Below, in pieces: positions 46,693 through 57,692 of a stretch of DNA of 64,000 bases. Where the stretch lies: NCBI GenBank assembly GCA_002197995.1, contig NGZR01000001.1:8928001-8992000 (forward strand), in the 5' to 3' direction. The DNA comes from Gaeumannomyces sp. JS-464. Its lineage: Eukaryota; Ascomycota; Sordariomycetes; Magnaporthales; Magnaporthaceae. Position 1 is the first letter of the stretch, and every line of letters begins with the position of its first letter. The translations under genes and the position numbers were made by a program. Below the pieces are notes generated by a model that saw nothing but the letters and a program-made list of their open reading frames with translations, was not told where the DNA came from and ran no database searches.

Positions 46693-48336
46693 GGTATTGT
46701 TCTCACGGGAGATGGAAGGACTATCACACAGCAAGCTTTTTTTGGCCTATTTCAAAGAGGCATAGAGGAGATATGAGCATTGTATTTTTATAGACTTGAC
46801 GCGGCGACAGAGAGCATGAGCAGTTATTTGCTTGCCTGCCAGACGTTCATACCGAGATGTCTACCGCCTAGGTGCCCCTTAGGCATGTTTGTCGTTTTCC
46901 ACTTACCTATCCATGGCCGCCATGATTGAATCCCTCGAACGATCTCGTCACATTTAAATCACAAAATACCCAAGGAGCGTACAGCCGTGGAGGTGGTGTT
47001 GGGGGAAAGATGCGCGTCCGCCTCGTGCAGACAAATCCAATCGAGTAACGGACAGCACCAGCACGCGCCGACCACTCGCTCCCCCACGCCCGCCTCATTC
47101 TCAAGGCGGCAGCTCCGTTCGCGCGGGCGGCGCCATGGATGGGATGGCAGGCGTTCCACCCCAGATCCCAGGAAGATAGAGGCGCGGCGGCCCCGCCTTG
47201 GCTCTCACGTGGGCCTTGTCGTCGCGGTCACGCTGGCCGATTATGCTTCGCCTTGGTTTTTTGTTTCCATTCTTTGGTTTCCTATCGTCCCCCACGTTAG
47301 TAAATTGTTGGTTCCTTGGACGAGGTGAATCCCGGGATCCAGGGCTGAGGTTTGCAAAACAAAACACACGGTCTTGTCCGCCTTGATTCTATGTGTCCCC
47401 AGCCTATCAAATACAGATATGTACATGCATGGATACCCTTGGCGCTGCGGGCAACGAGAATGCTGCTCCATACACCATGCAAGCCCCATGGGCAGGTTGA
47501 CACGTTTTGCGGTTAGCCGCCAAACAGAAAGGCACCATGGCATTGTGATCTTTGGGCAAGCCGCGGGCAACCGATAGTGCCGCAACCTACCTTGGACACG
47601 CCAGACTCGCCCGGTTCGGCCTCCATTCATGGGGGCAGCGCTGGCACTCCCAAGACAACCTGCCCTAACCTATCAGGATCCGCCGCTCCACACCCTCGAC
47701 TCCCCATCGAGCATGACCACCCCCCACGTCGACGCTGTCCTGTGCCCGGCCGGTTAGCTCGGTGGAGAGACCCACGCCCTTTTATGCGCTACCTACGTGC
47801 GACTGGAATCACGGGGGACATGGGTGGTGAAGATGCGGTACAAGATACGAGGAAGAGAAGCGAGAAAATATGCAGGAAATTATACAGGAAGATACAGAAA
47901 ATAATGCAGCAGAAAGAAAAAGATGAAGAAAAAACCATGACCAAGGTAGTTTGAGTTGCTGTGGTGTCTACATATCTAGGTACCTACCTACCGACCTGCC
48001 GACGTGCCGACCTAGACAGCAGCCGCCACGTCCCAACCCAGATGTGACGGGCGACCGACGGCTTGCAGCAGCGGGCTAGTGCGTGCGGGGGAATGACGTG
48101 AGTACTCGGGCGGGTTTACGTACGCCCTGCGATAGGCGGCCGATAGCGATGGGGAAACAGCTCACCTCGCCTGTGTGTGCACATGGAAGCACTGCGCACA
48201 AGTCCCACAGAAGGCGGGCGTGTGGGTGTACTGCATGCCCGGTATCCGCGGAAATCACGCATGGGGAAGAACAGCCGTACGGAGATCCTTTTCCCGTCAC
48301 AGGGAGCACCAGTGGCTCGAGCGAGAAAAAAAAAGG

Positions 48337-48343
48337 TATATAA
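48337..48343 (+). promoter_or_regulatory. TATA box of the metallothionein-like gene
   Basis: TATATAA lies 168 bp before the ATG at 48505, preceded by an A run and followed by CT-rich sequence (CTCCCTCCCTCCC near 48358), the usual arrangement of a strongly inducible fungal promoter. No copper-regulator site was identified with certainty. Confidence 0.55.
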
Positions 48344-48504
48344 GAAGGGTGCGTTTCCTCCCTCCCTCCCATACATTTTGTTCCCATCTCTTCCACAAGG
48401 CCCAGGCCAAGAATCATCATACCACAAAGAAAGACGAGCTCGACAACGAACCGGAGCCATACCCTACCAAAACACACCTACCTACACACCAGACATCAGC
48501 CAAC

Positions 48505-48664
48505 ATGCCCGGCGCCGAGTGCGGATGCAACACCTGCAGTTGCAGCGGTGGCTGCGCGAGCTGCACTTGCTGTGTAAGCGAGCCATGACCCCTCACCAGT
48601 GCGATCTATATACGATGGCGGAACTAACCCTTGGAAATCACATATGAACATGTAGGACAAGTGA
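48505..48664 (+). CDS. Metallothionein-like peptide, 25 residues with 8 cysteines
   Basis: ATG 48505 reads MPGAECGCNTCSCSGGCASC and then T-C-C in exon 1 (48505-48573). A GTAAGC donor follows at 48574; the branch site is GAACTAACCC and the acceptor ATGTAG lies at 48650-48655. Exon 2 adds Asp-Lys and the stop TGA (48662-48664). Cysteines are at 6, 8, 11, 13, 17, 20, 22 and 23 in C-x-C, C-x-x-C and C-C spacing. No aromatic residue or histidine is present. This matches the size and composition of copper-binding fungal metallothioneins (Neurospora type, about 25 residues, with an intron). Expected role: cytosolic Cu(I) or Zn(II) buffering. The intron and conserved 5' structure make chance unlikely. 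Confidence 0.82.
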
Positions 48665-49002
48665 GCCGCCTCTCGAGCTCTGCCACATACTGTCCCGTCG
48701 TATGATGGAGGCTTTGGCCGAAGTATTGCATGGGAAGGATGCAGTAGCGGGTTGAACACATTGTTTTCGTCAAGGGGTCTTAAGGAGGTCGATATTAGGC
48801 ATGATTGTGTAGTTTCGCTCGTATGCTTTACTTTCCTTACATAACTATTCTACGAACGCAATGGACCAATCCTCCACGGCCGGTATATGTCCATGTGAAC
48901 TTGACATTGACATCGTAGATTCTGCATCTAAACCAAGTGCGTAAATGGGTATCAAGTTCTATAGATGTCTAATGATGCAACCGATCCAAGCCAACGACCC
49001 CT
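48665..49002. other. Convergent 3' flank
   Basis: Spacer between the metallothionein gene (plus) and the UFD1 gene (minus). AT-rich, no coding content recognised. Confidence 0.5.
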
Positions 49003-51233
49003 CTACTCGTACTTATTGGGAGCCCAGTTCTGAAGCCACTCCCTCGCCCTGTCCCGATCGCCCTCGGCCTCGCACGCGGCGACGCACCACTCGAGGTCCC
49101 AGACGCCCTCGGACGCCACCATCTCGGCGAGCACCAGATTCCGCTGCGCCGCCTCGTCGACGCAGAACCGCATCTTCTTCGAGTGGTCCGCCAGCTCCCC
49201 GGGCGTCACGAGCGGCCGGACGAGCGGTAGAGCAGCCGAGGTCGAGGTGCCAAGCGGCTCGTGGCCGTTATTGGCGCGGCCGGTCTTGCAGAGCTCGTTG
49301 GAGCACCACGCCTTGCCGCAGCCCGTAATGAGCTGCGTCAGATACCGCCGCTCGACGCGCCGTCGCAGCGCCTTGCTCTCCGGGTCGTGCATCGACACGT
49401 ACAGAGGGCCGAAGCAGGTGCCACAGAGGCCGAGATCGTTGCCAGGCCTCCCCAGCGTGGCCGCTGCCGCTGCGGGGCCGACCTGGCCGCGGGGGCCGAC
49501 ACCGTGCAGGGTGCGGCCGCAGAGGGCGTTGCGGCAGAGGACGGGCTTGGTGCGACCCTTCTTGTCCATCTCGTGGTGGCGCAGGTGCGAGTCCATATCG
49601 CGCAGTCTGACTATGGCGCCGCACAGGTCGCAATCTGCGGTTCGGGCGCCGTCGGCCCGCTCGTGGGCTGTCAGGCCCGTGTAGGCCGTCTGCGCGACGC
49701 TCGATGGGTCCGTCGGATCGCCCTCCTGCGGGACCTCGAGGTGGCAGAAGCGGCAGAGGATCACCTTCTCCGGACAGTCGGTCGCGCGGTGCCGTGCGAG
49801 CGCGGGCATCGTGTCGAATTCGAGGGAGGGCGAGCAGGAGCAGCGCAGAGCCTCGGCCGGGTGCATGCGGCTGTCGTGTTTTGCCTTGCTCACGAGGCTG
49901 TCGCCAAAGGCAGAGTCGGAGCTGGTGCACAAAGAACAGTGCCAGTGCTCCTTGAGCTCGTCGGCCCCCGCCACCAGGCCGCACACGGCGCACCTTTTGT
50001 TGCGAGCGCAGCGCAGTTGATGTAGGACAAAATTCTGCTTCGCTATCCACTGCCCACAGTTGCCGCACCTTTGCTTGTCGGCCGTGTCGTCGGGGTCGGC
50101 CGCCGCCTCTCCGCTCCCGTTCGTGTTACTGTCGCCTTTCAGCGAGCTGACACTGAGGGAGAACTTGTGAGGCTTGGTCCCTATGGCGTCGAGTCTCTCA
50201 TCCCTGAACCCATAGATAGAGATCATGATGCTTTCAACCCCATCCTCCGTGCCAAAAGACGACGACGGTATTTCGAGTCTTGTCGGGTCGCGAGTGGTGT
50301 ATGGCCCCATCTGGGCCGTCCAATACTGAGTCTCCCTGGGGCGCTCGCGCAGGTGGGGCGTCCTTGGGCTTGCGAAGATATCGAGAAAGAATTCGGTGCT
50401 CGCGTCCGGGTCGATCCCATGCTTGGCCTCGATGACCAGGCCGCGGGATTTATCCCACGACGTGAGTTCGTAGTCAACATATTCGTTGTGCTGGACCTGG
50501 CCCTCGACCGGCTTCCAGATTCCGATTTCCCCGCCGGGCGAGCTCTTGTCTGCATCCGAATCTAGCGCCTTGCCCCCGCCCTTCGCGCCCGATGCTTGAG
50601 CCGTCGCTGTTGGTACTCGCAGGAGGTCGAGCTCCAGGTCCGTGTCGATAACGCAGATACCATCGCCTTCGGCTTGACACTTTTCCACCCAAGAACTCGT
50701 ATTCGTCTCGAAGACCGCTCCGTACATGTAGTGTGGTGCCAACCGATAGCGTTGTATACCCTTGCCTCAATTCCCTCTCCAGCAGCGGCTCGAGAACGGC
50801 GGGATCGTAAGCGGCGTAGTCTTGGACGGGCGACAGGCCGACATAGTGGCCCTTGGGTAGTTGGTGAGCCGTCACCTTGACGCGCGGTAGGGGGCGGCAT
50901 CTGGATCAGACTCCAGCCCGAGGGAGCCCAACAGAAACGGGCTCAAGATGATGTGGCCTTCCTCGGCAGAGAACTCGCGGACTCCCGCATGGACAGCCTT
51001 GCCATTGCTCTCGTTGACCAGCCGGAACATGAGAGGGTACGGGAGGCTGCGCGCATCCTGCTCGAAGCTGGAGAAGCGAGTCGGGCGGCGTCGGAGGCGG
51101 CGGCGACGTTTGCGTCCAGCAGCTGCTGGAGGGCTGAGGAGGGCAGGTTGATTTTGTCGCCAGTTGGGCCCTTTGACAGCGTGTCGACTGCAAAGGTCCC
51201 TGACCACCTCAGTTCTGGGCCGGGGCCCGCCAT
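49003..51233 (-). CDS. UFD1: UFD1 domain protein with zinc fingers and AZUL-like C-terminal region (frame broken)
   Basis: The ATG at 51233 begins MAGPGPELRWSGTFAVDTLS, then KINLPSSALQQLLDANV. The double-psi-barrel Ufd1 domain continues as LPYPLMFRLVNESNGKAVHA, GVREFSAEEGHIILSPFLLG, AHQLPKGHYVGLSPVQDY and LLERELRQGYTTLSVGTTL, then EGDGICVIDTDLELDLL. These are the hallmark blocks of UFD1, the CDC48/p97 adaptor that binds ubiquitinated substrates. After about residue 350 come several C-x-x-C ... H ... C/H modules (CGNCGQWIAKQNF, CAVCGLVAGADELKEHWHC, CRFCHLEVPQ, CDLCGAIVRLRD), an AZUL-like block RRYLTQLITGCGKAWCSNEL and a UBA-like end (WDLEWCVAACEAEGDRDRAR). Frame changes are needed near 51060, 50890 and 50690. 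The long zinc-finger extension is absent from yeast Ufd1, so this may be a Pezizomycotina-specific paralogue rather than the core adaptor. Confidence 0.85.
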
Positions 51234-51759
51234 TCTGTGTGGATTGCGGCCAGTCCGGCCCAACCAAGAGCTGGGCCTTTGCGCAGGATATCGGGTCGAT
51301 TTTCCGCGTTGGATCGGCACGATGTTGGGTTCTGGGGAAGGGCGGAAAGGCGACTTATAATTCACGTAACTTAGGGGTAACCAAGGCGTGTGCTGTTGCT
51401 GAGCGCCAGAAATGGAGGTTCTGGGATGTTTCCCTCGAAAGGTGTTTGGTGTTTATTATGTCCGTCGCTTTGCAATATCAGCTGGCAAGATGACGGCATG
51501 ACGCTGCTTCTGTGTGCTTCGATGTCGCTTCTCCTGACAAACCCGAGGCAGCAACCTGGACGACGCGGCGGGGAGCTCAAGTGGAGTGCCCGCGGGGTGG
51601 GTTCTTATCGATAATCAACATGCATTGGAATTCATTCTTGACCCCATCGGTACCCAACAAACAGCTCCCTAAACTGCTACAGCGTTTCTGCAACGGCACA
51701 GCCATGACAACCCAGGCTCGATGTCCAGTTCGTATCGAAACACATCAAGCGCCAATCCT
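51234..51759. other. Intergenic, UFD1 promoter side
   Basis: About 530 bp between two minus-strand genes, with no coding content recognised. Confidence 0.45.
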
Positions 51760-52368
51760 CTACTCATCCATTTGCTTCGCATGATAGGCGACTGAGCCCC
51801 AAGGCAAAACCACGCCCCGGAACGAGTAACGCCTCCCGGCTTTGTTCTCGACCTCGAGCTCGGGGAGGTTGCCAGAGGCGATGATGCCTGCGCAGATGGA
51901 CACCCGCCGAACCTCTGGATGTGCCGCCAGCTCGCCGAGCGTTATCGGCTCGGCCGGCGTCTCGTCAGAGTCGACCTCGCCAATGATTGACTTGTAGCAG
52001 CCCCAGGTCACAGCCGCCCGCGACGTGTCTTCTTGCTGCTGCCCATGACGTGCGCCGACAAGGATGCCCTCCAGGGCGGCCCAGATGAGCGAGTTCCAGA
52101 AGTCGATCATGCCAGGGTTCTCTAGAGCGCTCCTCTCTATGGAAATGGCCGCCTCAAGCGCACGTTTGGCAGCTTCGATGGCAAGCTCCCCTTGGGCCTC
52201 CGCGGCGTAAATGCCGGCTGACCTGGCTACTCCGGCGGCAGCGAGGATGTTTTGTAATCGGATGATGGCGCTGCGCTCTGATGCTAGGGCGCCGACCCCC
52301 TGGGCGTATGCGACGGTGGTGGCGGCGACTAATGCAGCGTTGATGCCAGTAGTGAACAGGACGACCAT
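51760..52368 (-). CDS. Hypothetical 202-residue protein with N-terminal hydrophobic segment
   Basis: A single intact frame from ATG 52368. The first 28 residues (MVVLFTTGINAALVAATTVA and so on) are hydrophobic, alanine-rich and could be a signal peptide or membrane anchor. A long Ala/Glu helix follows (AEAQGELAIEAAKRALEAAI), then a second hydrophobic stretch (FWNSLIWAALEGILVGARHG). The C-terminal 80 residues are mixed and compact (PEVRRVSICAGIIASGNLPE, then RRYSFRGVVLPWGSVAYHAK). No domain was recognised and no intron is needed. Its intactness and normal amino-acid composition favour a real gene. Confidence 0.6.
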   Translation of the reverse strand: MVVLFTTGINAALVAATTVAYAQGVGALASERSAIIRLQNILAAAGVARSAGIYAAEAQGELAIEAAKRALEAAISIERSALENPGMIDFWNSLIWAALEGILVGARHGQQQEDTSRAAVTWGCYKSIIGEVDSDETPAEPITLGELAAHPEVRRVSICAGIIASGNLPELEVENKAGRRYSFRGVVLPWGSVAYHAKQMDE

Positions 52369-55300
52369 TCTGGGTCCCTTTGGCTCGTTTTTGGGGCCGA
52401 TTTTGTGTTATGAGGCGTCGTTGAGCGATATTCGAGATGAGGATTTCGTGAGCCGCGTTCACAGAAGAAAAAAAAGGTCGGGGCAAGAAAAAAAGAAAGC
52501 TCTTAAGGGTCGTGGGCTTTCATTTTGTCGACAAAAGCCTCTGCCTCTTTACGTGGCATCGCCTTGTGCTACTCGGAGCCATAGCCTCACTGCCTGGTAA
52601 CACCTTTTCTACTTCAAGTGGAAGTCTACCTATACGGTATCACTCGTCTCTCGACGAAAGCCAGAGCCTGCCTACATGGTGTCACCCAGCTCTCTATATA
52701 AAACGGACGCCTGCGTGAGTAGGTCTAAAGTCAGGCCGAGGGTTGGCTCAAGAAGGGTTGCAAGTCGCTGCGGTGCTACCTACAGCCTCGCTGTTTTGAT
52801 CATCCACAGCCTCTCATTTGGTAGAACTCGGCGGAGCCAACGATAGCCACCGGCGATAGACGGGTCCAGCCGCCTGTCTGCTGCTCATATGATACGATGC
52901 CCGCAGCGATTTCCTGGGCTTGCGTTACCAAGGTTGGTATCTAGACCTAGACGGTGTAAACGTCATCAGAGACCGTGCTTCCATGTCCAACACGTGCCTT
53001 TGGTCATGGCTGAGCTTCGCGAATTTTGGTCAAGTATGGGGGAGCACGTTCCACTCGGATATCCCAAGAATCCATTGACCATCGGGCTCCCGTCGGAAAT
53101 GAAGCCCGGCACAAAGCGAGGGCCGGACTGTGTTTCTGGACCTATGGCGGTTGCTTGCATTGCTTTCTTCGCAGAGAGCGAGCGATGCCACCTGCACGCC
53201 CTGGAAAGCCAGTAGCATGCAACACAACCCCGCCCGAGCTTGAGGAGGCTTCCGGCTGTGCTCAGGATGGCATGGATGCAATGCAACGGCTCTATTTTCC
53301 TCAGCCTCAACAAGCCCCGGCTTCACAGCAAGATGTTATTCTACATGTTGTGCGCTGGGAGGGTTCGGATAAGGAGTAAATGAGCAGAGCCAGCAGCTAT
53401 CGAGTGCTTGGACCTCTGGGCGACAAATAGCCAAGACGGCCGAGCTCGCCAGCACGCCAGCGTGGAGATCAATATTGACGGCTAGTCCCTGGGGGTATCC
53501 ACAGCAGATGCACCCGGCCCCCGGGTAGAACACAGCATTTCTGCCGTCGTCGCTGCTCTATGGGACGCTTGGCCCTGCAGTGACTATCAGTCGGTGAGAA
53601 TCCGGGAAACCTTTGAGGATTGAAGAGGCTGGAGAGATGTGCGATGGAGACGGCTCCCCGCGCGCGACTATCGTGGCCTCCACTTGCATCCGCCTCATCG
53701 TGGATTACTGGATTCAGATATCCGAGCCAGATGGGCATATGGGTGGCATGACCACCTGCGACCACGATTCAAAGCTTGGCTGCTGCATCGCAGAGGGAAA
53801 ACAGTCGCAGCCGATGCAGGTGCTACTGCGGGCCACACCACCCCAGGCGCCCACCCGCGGGGGAAACGATGAATCAGAGCCCGGGGACCGGATGGGGGTT
53901 CCTGTTTCCTGTGTCGGGCGCGCTTTATTGCCGGTCCAATAAGCGTCAGCGGTGGCTGATTCGGTCTTGTAACAACTTTCCCACGCCCCTTGAAGCAAAG
54001 GCCATGGACGGCTATCTTGCTTTTCTCTCCTTTCCCCATCTCTCAGACACATCCAAAAGATAACCGCCCCGCCCCGCTGTGCTGCTTCTTTGTCTTCGAT
54101 TGGCGGCCGGCGTGTCGAGGGGTGTGGCCGCGTTGGTGACGGCAGGTGCCCAAGGTTCAGCCATGGAGGCGTCCGTTGACATCACCAGTTGATGATTGCC
54201 TGTATCCTGATTTCCCATGATTTTGCCATGTCTTCCCATGCGGCAGTGCAAGCTGTTGCGACCTGGCCAGCTGGGCAGACAATCCGCCGGGCAGGTGTCC
54301 CGTCTAGATTGCTTGGCTGCGTCTTGCAAGGGTGACCGCTGCTACCCCATCTTGCTGGAAGCTGCAGGCTATTCCTTCCCCAGGGGCCAGTCCTCTTGCC
54401 TCGTCTTGTCCCGGACCCTGCGAGAGCTCTTACAGCGATCGGCAGGTTGGGCTTGGTGATTTGGGATACGATCCACAGCCTTGGCTGGCACCCGATGAGG
54501 CGTCTTGAGTCCTCGGTCTCTTTGGGGTGGGTTGGAGCTGCTGCTTCAGATCAAATGCGGTCCGATCACCTCATTCAGCATTCCAAGATTGCAGATTCTA
54601 CCAAATAACGTAGACGAGTGAGCCATCGACCTACCTAGCTACCAACGTGGCCGACCCATGTAAACACTTAAGTCACAGCTATCCCCATCTCATCACTCCG
54701 CATAGCCTATTGTCTTTAGCTTCCATCCCTATAGCAGCTAACCTCGGCACCGACTTATTTGATGCATCTGTAGTCCCCTCCTCATCACCTACCTACCCAC
54801 CACCTGCGATTGACTTACTCGCATCCCCGAGATAGGCGCGCAACGCAACGCAACGCAAGCAAGCAAGCTCTTTATTAGCGCCCTGCGACGTTGACTGGGA
54901 TTGTGGCGGCAGAAGCACGCGCCTTGGCAACGCACTTTGGATACACCGACCGACATCCACTCTCACACCTGCGCCCATCGACACAGACGGCCCACCCGTC
55001 ACCCCACGCTTCGCACCACTTTGCGACCGCAAACCGTGCGTGGGTGGTGCAACGCCCCCCCGGCAGCGCTGCCTCGGACTGTCCGCAGAGCATTGGGGGA
55101 TACCCCCCCTTTCAAAGGCCGCCGCGCCGCTCATCTTGGGGATCTGATCTCAGATCTCGTTCCCTACTGACCGTCCGCCTCATTATTTTTCTTCGGTGTC
55201 CTGATTTTTGTCACGTTGCCGGTGCATGACGCGACTTGTTCCTTTTTGCGCCGCGCGCTGTAATCCGAGATCAGATTCGACCAATAACCTACGTGCCTAA

Positions 55301-55377
55301 TATCTATCACCCTACCTTTCGCCTCTCACAACAGGGTCCTGGCTCCCAACCAGCCCTTGCAAGCAAGGAGGCGTACG
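52369..55377. other. 3 kb intergenic stretch, nothing recognised
   Basis: Scattered frames of 60-115 codons on both strands show no domain and no convincing splice structure. ACCTACCTAGCTACC units lie at 54628-54644 and 54789-54805, and a CGCAA/GCAA short tandem repeat at 54838-54868. The right end (55250-55377) is the F-box gene leader. Confidence 0.45.
54838..54868 (+). repeat. Short tandem repeat of CGCAA then GCAA
   Basis: Three units of CGCAA are followed by three of GCAA in direct succession. Confidence 0.85.
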
Positions 55378-56878
55378 ATGGCCCAGGAGGTCGCACCAAC
55401 TGCTACACTACTGGACGAAGTTTATACGACGACGACGACGACGATAGCGACGGAGGAAGAGGCAACGGGCGCCGCAACGACCCTTGGCTGTCTGCTCTCG
55501 AACCACTTGGTCCTGTCCCAGACGCTGCCCTACCTCCCGCCCTCGGCCGTCCTCAGCCTCGCCGCCACCTCGCGCGCATTCCGGGACCTGATCTACAGCA
55601 GCCCCGTCGCCTTCCGTCACCTGGACCTGACCCACGTCAAGACCGCCCAGTTCGACATTGACCCCATCGACACGGGCGGCGAGCTATGGCACAACACGCA
55701 GCTGGATGAGCACCTGACCGAGGATGAGTGAGCTGGAGCTGCCCCCACGGTCCTTTTACCCCCGAAGGAGAGCGGGCCGATGACTGACGCCAGACCCCGC
55801 GCGCTGCAGGTTCTACTCGGGGCCCCTCCGCGGCATCTTCTCGAACCTGTGCCGCAGCAACCTCCTCTCGTCGGTGCACACCCTGGTCCTCGACGGCCTG
55901 TCGGTGACGGCCGAGCTGGTGCACGACATCCTCACGGGGCCGTCGTTCCGCATCCGCGTCCTCTCGCTGCGCGATGTCAAGAACCTGAACGAGCGCAAGC
56001 TGCAGCAGGCGCTCACGACGGCCTGCCGGCCTAGCAGGCCGGACGGGACCCCGCACCTCAAGGCCATATACCTCTTCACCCGCCGCGACGCCGCGTCCCC
56101 ATCGACGTCTTCGTCCTCGTCGTCGCGGGTGAGCATCGGGCCGGGAAGCGGGTCGTCGGGGTCCCCGTCCCCGCACAAGACGACGACGACGACGACGACG
56201 ACCCCGCCGCCGGCGGACTGGGACGGGGGCGACGCGTGGTACGACAGGCGCGGCAAGATGCTCAGCCGCAGCATCAACCGCGAGTGGGCGTACACCCTGC
56301 TCGCCTGCCAGGGCGTCATCGCCTTCGACGCCGTGCTGTGCGCGGGGCCGCGGCACCCCAACTCGCGCGCGTTCGGCACGGTGCCCGTGCCCGAGCCCGC
56401 GGGAGCCGCCGACGAGCCGCAGCAGCTGCAGTGGGCGATCGCGACGCACGCCGTGGGCGAGTGCGCGGGCTGCGGCGGCGCCCCCGAGGGCGTGACGGTC
56501 TGGGGCCGCAACGACCCCCCCCAACTACCCGCTGCTGGCGCCGGCGCCGCTGCACTCGAGCAGCGTCAAGGCGGCGTGCTGCCCGTCGGGCGCGTCGCTC
56601 GAGGGCCGCGAGCCGGTCGGCGCGTGGAGTAGCGGCGGCAACAGTAGCAACAACAGCAACGGCGAGACAGGAAACGCTAACAACGAAGCAGCGAGAACCG
56701 GAGCCGCAGGGGCCCGCCGAGCTTCGTGGCGCGGTGCTTCGAGTGCCTAAAGGGCAGGTACTGCTGGAGCTGCAACAAGTGGTGGTGCGAGTCGTGCTAC
56801 GCCGGCCCCGGCGGCGGCAGCGGCGGCGGCGCGGACGACAAGGTACGACGGATCGACGGCCTGTGCGGTGACTGCTAG
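55378..56878 (+). CDS. F-box protein with Cys-rich C-terminal region (frame broken)
   Basis: F-box proteins are substrate receptors of SCF ubiquitin ligases. ATG 55378 (MAQEVAPTATLLDE; a second in-frame ATG lies at 55357) leads into the F-box LVLSQTLPYLPPSAVLSLAA, then TSRAFRDLIYSSPVAFRHLD. An intron at 55728-55809 restores phase (E-D-E to F-Y-S-G-P-L). A leucine-rich part follows (HTLVLDGLSVTAELVHDIL, RIRVLSLRDVKNLNERKLQQ), then a Thr/Ser/Pro-rich low-complexity insertion. A conserved block, VGECAGCGGAPEGVTVWGRN, precedes a C8 run at about 56515-56522, where one frame is lost. The end, in another frame, reads RCFECLKGRYCWSCNKWWCE and then GLCGDC before TAG at 56878, a C-x-x-C zinc-binding-like module. 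At least two frame changes are needed (near 56520 and 56700). The downstream Cys-rich fragment at 57465 probably belongs to the same gene. Confidence 0.75.
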
Positions 56879-57464
56879 GGGCGCATCTTCGAGCCCGGCC
56901 TGCTGTGGCTCGCGGGCGAGGACGACTGGGGCCGCGAGAGGGCGAGGGCCGGCGTCGGCTGGGCGTGGACCACCAACCCCTGGCAACGTCGCCTCTGGTC
57001 TCCTCTGCACCGACCTTGAGTCCCTTTTTTGTTCGGCGGCGATTCTCTGTCTTGAGTGTTTTCTGTCTGTGTGACATCCGGACAAGAAGAAAAAATGCAG
57101 AAGAAGGGAATGCCGCTCCTAGCAACCTCACCGCCAGGGCCCGCGGACGGTATTCTTCCTAAAACCTCCAATCCCTCCTCTTTTCCCCCGCCCATAACAT
57201 GGACGAGCGAGAATGAAGAATGAAGGGGAACGAAGTGCACTCACGATTTCTTGGAGGGGGGTTTTCTTCTGAAGAAATTGTATGGCAACGTTTGTATCTG
57301 CCCCCCTTTTGTGACCTGGGTGTCGTCTCGTTGCTTGCATCGTCTCGTCCGCACCACCCACCCTTTTCGTCCGGCCACCACCCACACACTACACACTCTG
57401 CCTTCCGTCTGGCAGCGCGAGAGGGGACAACCATGACTGACGAACCCGCCATTGGCTGTTGTAG

Positions 57465-57692
57465 CGCGGAGTGACGAAGAGCTGCTGGGAATGCGGCGAT
57501 AACGTAAGGGATACCCCGGCGAGGTCTCACATGGCATCGGTGCAATGGAGGATTTTTTTTTTGCTGACTTCTCCCCGGGCTGCGGCACAACGGCAGTGTC
57601 ACGACTGCATCTCCAAGACGCAGCTGATGTGCAAGAGCTGCTGCGGCGGATACTGCATCATCCACAACGAAGGCTCGGCCCGACACACGTAG
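57465..57692 (+). CDS. Cys-rich exons, probable C-terminal end of the F-box gene
   Basis: Exon 57465-57503 (acceptor TTGTAG) reads RGVTKSCWECGDN. Intron 57504-57596 has a T-run, a GCTGAC branch and a GGCAG acceptor. The next exon reads CHDCISKTQLMCKSCCGGYC, then IIHNEGSARHT, stopping at 57692 or splicing on through a GTAGGT donor at 57689. The pattern of C-x-x-C pairs ending in G-G-Y-C-x-x-H-N-E-G-S resembles the terminal zinc module I recall from fungal F-box proteins with the preceding C-W-S-C-N-K-W-W-C block. The link to the main part across about 590 bp is inferred, because the stop at 56876-56878 intervenes. The alternative is a separate small gene. Confidence 0.5.
   Translation, partial: RGVTKSCWECGDNVRDTPARSHMASVQWRIFFLLTSPRAAAQRQCHDCISKTQLMCKSCCGGYCIIHNEGSARHT

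Larger units (their letters stand above)
46535..48504. other. Intergenic, metallothionein promoter at right end
   Basis: About 2 kb with no supported gene. The frame at 47577-47954 ends in a Lys/Glu/Gln-rich stretch without domains and is not called. Multiple ACCTACCTA/GACCTGCCGACC units lie at 47970-48020. Confidence 0.45.

Noticed and set aside
47577..47954. 125-codon frame ending in a Lys/Glu/Gln-rich stretch
   Set aside because: The charged end comes from an A-rich DNA tract; the rest has no recognisable features.
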